From contig JAIUME010000013.1 in the NCBI GenBank assembly GCA_022565695.1, forward strand, positions 1-64,000: 64,000 nucleotides of DNA. The letters run 5' to 3'. The DNA comes from Alcanivorax sp. (GTDB lineage: Bacteria > Pseudomonadota > Gammaproteobacteria > Pseudomonadales > Alcanivoracaceae). The notes below the pieces were generated by a model. The model was given only the letters and a program-made list of their open reading frames with translations, did no database searches and was not told the DNA's origin. A program made the translations under genes and the position numbers. Shown piece after piece: positions 19,889 through 26,349 of the stretch (positions are counted from its first letter, which is position 1; the number at the start of each line of letters is the position of its first letter).

Positions 19889-20302
19889 TCAGGCACACCG
19901 CCAGGCCAGCGCATCGCGCAGGGCCGGCAGCCAGGCCGGCTGCTGCCCTGCCGCCCAGGGCTCGGGACTGCCCTGCCCCCAGACCGGTCCCGGCCAGCAG
20001 GCATCGCCCTGATGGCGAGCAATGATGTGCACATGCAGTTGCGGCACCACGTTGCCCAGAGCACCGATATTCATCTTCTCCGCGCCAGTGAGACGCTGCA
20101 GATGCAGGCTGCAGCGATTCACCATGGTCAGCAGGTCATGCTGCGCCGGCTCCGCCAACTCGTGCCATTCGCGCGCCTCGGTCTTGCGCGGCACGATCAC
20201 CACCCAGGGAAAGCGTCGGTCGTTCATCCAGCGAAGCCAGTAATCGCCGGTCTCGCCAATGGCATGGGTGTCCGCCGCAAGGCGCGGGTGCAGCAGCATC
20301 AA
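19889..20302 (-). CDS. HIT-family nucleotide hydrolase/transferase
   Basis: 137-aa protein with the histidine triad at VVPQLHVHIIARHQGD, near residue 85, and upstream segments RRFPWVVIVPRK and ARE-WHEL typical of bacterial HIT domain proteins of the Ap4A hydrolase-like branch. Probable substrates are dinucleoside polyphosphates or other AMP derivatives; this is not shown. The gene begins immediately after the AraC-type regulator stop (position 20303), so the two are probably cotranscribed. Two adjacent Met codons make the start uncertain by one residue. Confidence 0.85.
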   Translation of the reverse strand: MMLLHPRLAADTHAIGETGDYWLRWMNDRRFPWVVIVPRKTEAREWHELAEPAQHDLLTMVNRCSLHLQRLTGAEKMNIGALGNVVPQLHVHIIARHQGDACWPGPVWGQGSPEPWAAGQQPAWLPALRDALAWRCA

Positions 20303-21319
20303 TCACTCCCGGTAGTCAGTGGGGCTTCTGCCTGTCCAGCGGCGAAACGCCCGGGCAAAATTCGAGGCATCGGAATACCCCAGAAACAACGCAATATCAT
20401 CCACGGTAGCCGTGGTCTGGGTGAGATGTTCCACAGCCAGCCCCTTGCGCAGATCATCCAGCACCTTCTGATAACTGGTACCCAGCTGTTGCAGTTTGCG
20501 CTTGAGGGTACGCGAGGACATGTGAAGGTCCGAGGCCACCTCATCCACACCGGGGAAACGCCCCGCATGGCTGAGCACAATGCGCCGCACCTGCCCCAGC
20601 AATCGTGGCGGCGCCTTGATATTGGCCAGCTCCTGCTCGCACTGTGCCGCCGCCATGCGCGCCAGACGCGGGTCGGCAAAGCGCAGGCGCTGCTCCAGAC
20701 GATACGCCGGGAAGCGCATCTGGTGGTACGCACAGTCAAACAGGCAAGGGACCGGGACCATGGGTTTCAGCTTGCGAAAGTAATGCGGCTCCGGATAGGC
20801 AAAACGCAACTCACCATCCACCTCCAGATCCGGCAGCACTTTCAATGCCATGAAATGAAAGCTGCTGAACAGGCTCTCCACCACAAAGGGTGCCAGCTCA
20901 TTCAGGGCAATCATTTCCTCCAGCTGCAAAATCGCCGTATCGCCTTCCACCACAAACTGCAGGTCAACAACGGTGCTGCGTGTGCGAAAGAACTTCACCG
21001 CCAGCTCGATGGCATCCCCAAGGGTTTCGCTGGACAGTGCGGCATAGCCCAGGAACCCGTGGGTGGACATGGTCATGGCAGCGCCAAACTCCCAGCCCAG
21101 CCAGTCGTCCCCGGTCAAGGCCATGGCCCGACTGACCAGTTGCTCGAACTCATGCGCAGCGACCCGAGCGCCGGGCTCGCGCCAGCAATCCGGGGTAATG
21201 TCCGTGCCACGCAGGAAAACATCCCGCGGAATATCGCGTCGCTCCATCAGGCCGATGAGCAGGGGCACGTACTCCGCCGCCACCGAATACTCATCCGGAT
21301 TCATTTTCAGTATTGTCAT
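20303..21319 (-). CDS. AraC-family transcriptional regulator (arabinose-binding-like N-terminus)
   Basis: 338-aa regulator. The N-terminal 200 residues match the Arabinose_bd-type domain found in OruR/ArgR-like AraC proteins of pseudomonads (LGWEFGAAMTMSTHGFLGYAALSSETLGDAIEL). The C-terminus is an AraC DNA-binding domain with two HTHs: VDEVASDLHMSSRTLKRKLQQLG and IALFLGYSDASNFARAFRRWTG. I start at ATG 21319; a longer frame to 21376 would run into the repeated elements at 21346-21364 that look like operator DNA. It is divergent from the HSDL2-like SDR, its most likely target. Confidence 0.9.
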   Translation of the reverse strand: MTILKMNPDEYSVAAEYVPLLIGLMERRDIPRDVFLRGTDITPDCWREPGARVAAHEFEQLVSRAMALTGDDWLGWEFGAAMTMSTHGFLGYAALSSETLGDAIELAVKFFRTRSTVVDLQFVVEGDTAILQLEEMIALNELAPFVVESLFSSFHFMALKVLPDLEVDGELRFAYPEPHYFRKLKPMVPVPCLFDCAYHQMRFPAYRLEQRLRFADPRLARMAAAQCEQELANIKAPPRLLGQVRRIVLSHAGRFPGVDEVASDLHMSSRTLKRKLQQLGTSYQKVLDDLRKGLAVEHLTQTTATVDDIALFLGYSDASNFARAFRRWTGRSPTDYRE

Positions 21320-21345
21320 TTTATTGCTGCCCCTGGCACCAGGCG

Positions 21346-21458
21346 ATGGCCCGAAATGACCGAAGATCGCACACAATACCGTCAGTGAACGGGTGTCCGC
21401 AAGTCACCGGAAGCGCATCATGCAAACAGGGGCTGAGCATTTCGGTCATGGCCCGAAA
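21346..21458. promoter_or_regulatory. Composite repeat region between the AraC regulator and the SDR
   Basis: ATGGCCCGAAA occurs twice in direct orientation (21346-21356 and 21448-21458). ATGACCGAA (21356-21364) recurs inverted as TTCGGTCAT (21441-21449). The direct and inverted elements abut in both copies and lie about 100 bp apart. The arrangement suggests two binding sites for the divergent AraC-type regulator with possible looping. Sequence observation; function inferred. Confidence 0.5.
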
Positions 21459-21521
21459 ACCAAGCGCTTGCTAGGTTAGTACTTCGCAGCCCGGCTGCTT
21501 CATTTCACAAGGAGATCGACC

Positions 21522-22352
21522 ATGAGTGACCTGTCCGGCAAGACACTGTTCATCACCGGCGCCAGCCGCGGCATCGGCAAGGCCATCGGCGTTCGCGCCG
21601 CCCGGGACGGCGCCAACATCGTGCTTTTCGCCAAGACCACCACCCCGCACCCGAAACTGCCTGGCACGCTTTACACGGCGGCGGAAGAGATGGAAGCAGC
21701 AGGCGGCAAAACACTGATCTGCGTCGGCGACATTCGCGAGGAAGACCAGGTGCAGGCCGCCGTCGACAAGGCCGTGGCCACATTTGGCGGCATCGACATC
21801 CTGATCAACAATGCCAGCGCCATCAGCCTCACGCCCACCGAAAGCACGGACATGAAGCGGTTTGATCTGATGCACCAGATCAATACCCGCGGGACCTTTC
21901 TGGCCAGCCAGCGCTGCCTGCCACACCTGAAGAAAGCCGCCAATCCCCATGTCCTGAATCTGTCCCCGCCGCTGCACTTCAGCGCAGGCTGGTTTGCCCG
22001 CCATTGTGCCTACACCATGGCAAAATACGGCATGAGTCTGTGTGTTTACGGCATGGCCGAAGAATATCGGGGCAAGGTGGCCTTCAACGCGCTATGGCCC
22101 CGCACGGCCATCAATACTGCGGCTGTCCAGAATCACCTCGGCGGGCAGGAAAGCATACAGGCGGCGCGGCAACCGGAGATCATGGCGGATGCCGCGTATC
22201 ACATCCTGTGCCGGGATGCCCGAACCTGCAGCGGCAACTTCTTCATTGATGACGAGGTCATGCGTGAGGCCGGGGTCACCGATCTCAGCCAGTACCAGGT
22301 TGACCCCTCCATGGACGAGAAAACGCTGCTGCCGGACTTTTTCCTCGACTGA
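21522..22352 (+). CDS. HSDL2-like short-chain dehydrogenase
   Basis: 276-aa SDR. The cofactor motif TGASRGIG is near residue 13, NNAS near 95, and the active-site segment has NLSPPLHFS followed by YTMAKYGMS (YxxxK). The wide spacing and the segments HCAYTMAKYGMS, GMAEE and NALWPRTAI are those of hydroxysteroid dehydrogenase-like protein 2, a group tied to lipid metabolism in eukaryotes; its substrate is not established. There is no C-terminal SCP2 domain, which vertebrate HSDL2 carries. AAGGAG lies 8 nt upstream of the ATG. Control by the divergent AraC-type regulator is likely from layout. Confidence 0.88.
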   Translation: MSDLSGKTLFITGASRGIGKAIGVRAARDGANIVLFAKTTTPHPKLPGTLYTAAEEMEAAGGKTLICVGDIREEDQVQAAVDKAVATFGGIDILINNASAISLTPTESTDMKRFDLMHQINTRGTFLASQRCLPHLKKAANPHVLNLSPPLHFSAGWFARHCAYTMAKYGMSLCVYGMAEEYRGKVAFNALWPRTAINTAAVQNHLGGQESIQAARQPEIMADAAYHILCRDARTCSGNFFIDDEVMREAGVTDLSQYQVDPSMDEKTLLPDFFLD

Positions 22353-22541
22353 GCGTCGCGACAGACCGCAACGAACACAAAGTGTCACTTACTGTCAGCC
22401 CGCAGACCCCGGCTCTGTCGGGAGCCTTCGGGCTAACGCCAAAAACATCCATAAATCATTGAAATAAAAAGAAAAAATATATTTCAATTTGCTGGCATGC
22501 TTCTCGCATCATCCCCTGCATACGCCTTGGGGGACACCAGC

Positions 22542-22751
22542 ATGGGCAGAGTCATCCGAATACAGGACAAAGCACCCGAAGCCGCGTTGGAGCGCCTTCA
22601 GCGCCTGACAGGCCTGGACTTCGCCAGTTGGCCGGAATCGCTGCTGAGCGAACCGGTCCGCAGCAGCGAGGCCCAGCCCGAGGCCAGTGCAACAGGTTTA
22701 GCGCCGGGGGGCGAGTACGTGGCTGCAGCAGTAGCCGAAGCAAAGCGGTAA
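22542..22751 (+). CDS. Small hypothetical protein
   Basis: Possible 69-aa protein starting ATG 22542 with GGGGGAC 8 nt upstream. The first half is a plausible amphipathic helix (IRIQDKAPEAALERLQRLTG); the rest is Ala/Ser/Glu rich. It follows an AT-rich, promoter-like stretch (about 22440-22490) and is followed by a good terminator at 22863-22897, which supports a transcription unit here. I recognise no family. It could instead be a non-coding transcript. Confidence 0.4.
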   Translation: MGRVIRIQDKAPEAALERLQRLTGLDFASWPESLLSEPVRSSEAQPEASATGLAPGGEYVAAAVAEAKR

Positions 22752-22862
22752 AGCATGGGTAGACAGGGGATCTTGTGAGGGCCCGCTACGACAAGGGGCC
22801 CCAAGGGAAGCCTGAGAAGACACTCAAGTCACCGCAGAGTGCCAAGGGTGCCCGGGAGTCAC

Positions 22863-22897
22863 GCCGGCCTTCAAAACGAAGCGCCGGCATTTTTTTG
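22863..22897 (+). terminator. Intrinsic terminator
   Basis: Stem GCCGGC+CTTC (22863-22872) pairs with GAAG+GCCGGC (22878-22888) with one bulged C at 22882 and loop AAAAC; seven T follow. It would end a plus-strand transcript from the 22.4-22.8 kb region. Confidence 0.75.
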
Positions 22898-22898
22898 C

Positions 22899-23279
22899 TC
22901 AGAAATTGGAAATCAGCTTGTCTGTGCGGCTCAGCGTGCTGCCGCGACGCTGGACGTAGAGCTCCTCGACCACAAAGCGCATACCGGGATCACTCAGCAC
23001 CAGCACAGCCTGCACCTGCTCTACCTGACCGGTGAAGCGCAGCTTGACCATGCCCGACAGCAGCGCGCTGCCGTCCCGGGCGATCTCCGCCCCGTCCACC
23101 CGAGCGTGATGCTCACCCGCTTCATCGACGTAGGTCATACGCAGCTCGATCGACCCGACAGCGCCGGACACGCGCACCCAGGAAGCGATGTTGTACTCTC
23201 CCTCCCAGACCCGCAACCGGGGCGGCCTGCCCTCTTCCCAGATTCTGGCAGGCACTTTGGCGATGAATTTTTCGATCAT
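22899..23279 (-). CDS. Hypothetical protein
   Basis: 126-aa soluble protein; I do not recognise a family. It has no signal peptide or membrane segment. The middle alternates hydrophobic and polar residues (SWVRVSGAVGSIELRMTYVDE, MVKLRFTGQVEQVQAVLVLSD) and looks beta-rich. Residues VQRRGSTLSR near the C-terminus are basic. Normal codon use and a clean frame argue it is real. It is divergent from the phasin-like gene, with 277 bp between; cotranscription with anything is not evident. Confidence 0.6.
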   Translation of the reverse strand: MIEKFIAKVPARIWEEGRPPRLRVWEGEYNIASWVRVSGAVGSIELRMTYVDEAGEHHARVDGAEIARDGSALLSGMVKLRFTGQVEQVQAVLVLSDPGMRFVVEELYVQRRGSTLSRTDKLISNF

Positions 23280-23556
23280 ATGGACTCCAGAGCGTATTCC
23301 AGCGGGGCTGCCTCATTCTTTCGTCGCAGTCTATCACTCATCCGTGAAGCCCGCGTGTACCACTTAACCCCGGCTTCATGACCCAGATCACATCATGAAC
23401 CGGTTATTCACTCCCCGTGCTCGTGTGCGATTGTCAGACAGCAGGCCGGCAACGGCACCGGCCAATCGCTATCCTGCGCCCATTGCATGAGACGACATCG
23501 CCGTCGGCCCATGCAGAAAACCCTTTGAACCGCAGCCACTGAGAAGGAATCGAGTG

Positions 23557-23985
23557 ATGGGCGAACTGAAACAACTCCGCGAACAGCAGGAAACTCTGGT
23601 CGCACGTGCCAAAGACCTGAACCGCAAAATCTACCTGGCTGGCCTGGGCGCCTACAGCAAAGCGGAAGGCTCTTCCGGCGAGCTGTATGAAAAGTACGCG
23701 GCCACCGGCGCGACCGCTCTGGGCGAAAGCGCTGAAGGCAAGCCGAAAGCACTGCTGGCAGGCCGTGGTCTGCTCCAGGCTGCTCGCGAGCTGCTCGAAA
23801 CCGCCCCTGACAAGCGTAAAGAGCTGTACGAGCGCTTTGTCGAAACCGGCAAGGCAGAGCGTGGCGAGAAAGCCGAAAGCACCAGCGAATTCGTGCTGGC
23901 TGGCCTCGGCGCCGTGAAGACTGCTCGCGCTGAAAGCGAGAAGTTCTTCAACGAGCTGGTCACTGCTGGTGAAGAGCGCGCCTGA
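23557..23985 (+). CDS. Phasin-like repeat protein
   Basis: 142-aa Ala/Glu/Lys-rich helical protein. The segment LNRKIYLAGLGAYSKAE resembles the start of PhaF/PhaI-type phasins, which coat polyhydroxyalkanoate granules and link them to regulation. Internally it has three related units, each beginning LAG(L/R)G and ending with an aromatic-containing helix and TG/AG: about residues 27-54, 66-97 and 109-136. There is no Ala-Lys-rich histone-like tail as in PhaF. ATG 23557 follows AAGGA by 9 nt; a GTG one codon earlier is possible. A strong terminator follows, so it is monocistronic. No PHA synthase is in the window; a role on wax ester or lipid droplets is a possible alternative. Confidence 0.65.
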   Translation: MGELKQLREQQETLVARAKDLNRKIYLAGLGAYSKAEGSSGELYEKYAATGATALGESAEGKPKALLAGRGLLQAARELLETAPDKRKELYERFVETGKAERGEKAESTSEFVLAGLGAVKTARAESEKFFNELVTAGEERA

Positions 23986-24033
23986 GCGTTCTGCACGACA
24001 GACACGGACAGTTCATCGTGAATCGTCCGTAAA

Positions 24034-24067
24034 GAGAAAAGGGCCGCCAGGCCCTTTTCTCGTTTTT
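24034..24067 (+). terminator. Intrinsic terminator of the phasin-like gene
   Basis: A perfect 12-bp stem GAGAAAAGGGCC/GGCCCTTTTCTC (24034-24045 and 24050-24061) with a 4-nt loop is followed by GTTTTT. Confidence 0.92.
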
Positions 24068-24141
24068 GGCCCCAGCGGGCATTGACACATTCCGGAGCGA
24101 AGCACAGATTGAGGCCCTACGTAGGCTGATCCAGGATTATC

Positions 24142-25476
24142 GTGGCTCGCGACAAACCCTCATTCCGCACCACCACCCAGACTGGCAGGCTGTTGCGCCT
24201 GACCGGCATGACGACCTCGATTGCGTCCAGGGTCGCCACCCACTCCGTGAAAAAGCTGTTTCAATCCGAAGAAGCGCAGTCCCGCGACCGTGAAAAGCTC
24301 ATGCGCCATATCGGCCGCGAGGTTGCCACCACGCTGGGCGAAATGAAGGGCGCCGTCATGAAGGTCGGCCAGATCGCGTCGCAGATGCAGGATCTGCTGC
24401 CCGATGAAATCGCCGAAGCGCTATCTGTGCTGCAGAAAGCATCCGCCCCGATGCCGTTTTCGGTCATCCGCAGGCAAGTGCGACGAGAGCTGGGCGAAGA
24501 GCCGGAAACCCTGTTTGCACGCTTTGACGAGAAACCCTTTGCGGCCGCCTCCATCGGCCAGGTGCACCGCGCAACAACCCATGACGGCCAGGATGTCGTG
24601 GTCAAGGTGCAGTATCCAGCCGTGAAAGAATCCATCGATTCCGATATGCGTCACCTGCGCCGCATTTTGCGCCTGGGTGGTCTGCTCAAGGTGGAAGAAG
24701 CGACACTGGATGCCATCTTCAGCGAAATCCGCAACCAGCTTGAGGAAGAACTCGACTATCGGCAAGAAGCCGATAACCTGCGCCGCTTCCGTGCCTTCCA
24801 TGCCGAGCAGAGCTGGCTGGTTATCCCGGACGTCGTCGATGCCCTGAGCAGCGACAAGGTGCTGACACTGACCTATGAGCCCGGCGACGACATGGACGCC
24901 GTGCGCAACAGTCCGGTCTATGATCAGGCGCTTCGCAATCAGCTCGGCGAGCGTATTTTTGATGCCATCGCCCGACAGATCTTTCTGCTGCGCGAAGTCC
25001 ATTGCGATCCACATCCGGGCAATTTTGCCTATCGCCCGGATGGCAGCATCGTGATTTATGACTTCGGCGCCATCAAACGTATCCCGGAGGAAGATCTGGA
25101 TGCATTACGCCGTCTGACCCGGGCCGGTTACGCAGAAGACTACGCGGCACTGGAGGGGGTGCTGGAAGACCTTGGCATACGCAAACCCCGCGGCCCCGAG
25201 GTCAGTGCTGAATTCTATGCCGGTTGGGCGCAGCTACTGCTGCCCCCGTTCGGAGATCAGCCATTCGATTTTGCCGGCTCACGACTGCACCTGAAGCTGG
25301 CAAAGAAGACGCGTGAGACGTCATGGAAATATCTGGAGTCTTTCCAACCCTCGGCCCGAACACTGCTGGTGGACAGAGTACTGGGCGGCCACTACTGGAC
25401 ACTCGTCAACCTGGGTGTTGTCGCCAGCTTCAGGCCTAAACTGGAAGCCATCATGAGCGAGTCCGGTAACAGCTGA
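24142..25476 (+). CDS. ABC1/ADCK (COQ8/UbiB superfamily) atypical kinase
   Basis: 444-aa protein-kinase-like ATPase. The signature KxGQ motif is at residues 74-77 (KVGQ) in MKVGQIASQMQDLLP. The A-rich nucleotide loop is AAASIGQVHRA and the ATP lysine lies in VVVKVQYP. The catalytic segment is REVHCDPHPGNF and the metal-binding DFG is in VIYDFGAIK. Members of this family support ubiquinone synthesis or lipid handling. There is no C-terminal transmembrane pair as in UbiB, so it is nearer the soluble COQ8-like branch. The start is GTG 24142 with AGGA 6 nt before it. It is flanked by terminators at both ends, hence monocistronic. The true substrate is unknown. Confidence 0.88.
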   Translation: MARDKPSFRTTTQTGRLLRLTGMTTSIASRVATHSVKKLFQSEEAQSRDREKLMRHIGREVATTLGEMKGAVMKVGQIASQMQDLLPDEIAEALSVLQKASAPMPFSVIRRQVRRELGEEPETLFARFDEKPFAAASIGQVHRATTHDGQDVVVKVQYPAVKESIDSDMRHLRRILRLGGLLKVEEATLDAIFSEIRNQLEEELDYRQEADNLRRFRAFHAEQSWLVIPDVVDALSSDKVLTLTYEPGDDMDAVRNSPVYDQALRNQLGERIFDAIARQIFLLREVHCDPHPGNFAYRPDGSIVIYDFGAIKRIPEEDLDALRRLTRAGYAEDYAALEGVLEDLGIRKPRGPEVSAEFYAGWAQLLLPPFGDQPFDFAGSRLHLKLAKKTRETSWKYLESFQPSARTLLVDRVLGGHYWTLVNLGVVASFRPKLEAIMSESGNS

Positions 25477-25491
25477 CTGTCAGCAAGCATA

Positions 25492-25519
25492 AAAAAGGGC
25501 CGCTTGCGCGGCCCTTTTT
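25492..25519. terminator. Bidirectional terminator between the ABC1 kinase and the OM barrel gene
   Basis: A perfect 12-bp stem AAAAAGGGCCGC/GCGGCCCTTTTT (25492-25503 and 25508-25519) with loop TTGC. It supplies a U-run in both directions for the two convergent genes. Confidence 0.92.
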
Positions 25520-25546
25520 CGTCGTACCAGATGCCTTCATACCAGC

Positions 25547-26128
25547 TCAGAATGCAGAGCGGAAACCAACGCTGATGCCGTTGAGATCGTAGTCGCTCTT
25601 GTCCAGATAGCGCATGTATTCCACATTCAGTGCCACTGCATCACTCAGTTTCACATCCACGCCCGCACCGAAGGACTCATCGCTGACAGTATCTGACTCC
25701 CGGGAAGCACTGCCGACACCCGAGCTCACGGTAACCTTGCCGCGCGCTTCGGTGTAACCACCTACAACATAGGGACGGAAGTGTTCGCCGATCGGCGCAG
25801 ACAGCTTCAGATAGCCGCCGTAGATATGGTCGAGGTCATACTTGACGCTGCCAAGCGCATTGCTCCGCTCGTCAGAACGTACACCCATACCACCACGGGC
25901 TTCCAGTCCGACGAAATCATTGAACTCGAAGCCACCGCGGATCACGACAGCCTCAGGCTTGAGCTTGTTGTCCGTGTCTTCACCCTCAAACTGGAACTGG
26001 GTATAGTTGGCGCCAATATACGGACCAGCAGCCAGCGCTGCACTGCTTCCACCCAACGCGACAGCCGCAACCAGAAGCTTCAGATAGCTATATCTCCTGA
26101 CACTGCTTTTGATCGTGTTCTGTTTCAT
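25547..26128 (-). CDS. Small outer-membrane beta-barrel protein
   Basis: 193-aa protein with a signal peptide ending near AALA/AGPY. The mature part, about 160 aa, shows alternating strands: YIGANYTQFQFEGED, VVIRGGFEFNDFVGLEARGG, HIYGGYLKLSAPIGEHFRPYVVGGYTEARG and FGAGVDVKLSDAVALNVEYMRY. It ends GISVGFRSAF with a C-terminal Phe, the BAM recognition signature. This fits the OmpA-like/OMP_b-brl eight-stranded barrel group (opacity-type). Ligand and role are unknown. It is divergent from the hybrid kinase and could be under its control; that is conjecture. Confidence 0.85.
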   Translation of the reverse strand: MKQNTIKSSVRRYSYLKLLVAAVALGGSSAALAAGPYIGANYTQFQFEGEDTDNKLKPEAVVIRGGFEFNDFVGLEARGGMGVRSDERSNALGSVKYDLDHIYGGYLKLSAPIGEHFRPYVVGGYTEARGKVTVSSGVGSASRESDTVSDESFGAGVDVKLSDAVALNVEYMRYLDKSDYDLNGISVGFRSAF

Positions 26129-26349
26129 GATGCGGTACTCCTAATCAATGTGATAACACTTGCTTCGAGGTGCCATGAAGCAGTTCGTTCAGACAATCAT
26201 TACGCCATTCCACGAACTTGTGATCGCAGCCGTAAATTAACCTTCTTTTATCCGGGGCGCTGTAAAACAAGGTAATCCTGAATTGACGGATACAGATGTT
26301 GGTGTTGCCGCACGGACGCGCTACCATCAGAGATTCCGGGGGACAGGGA

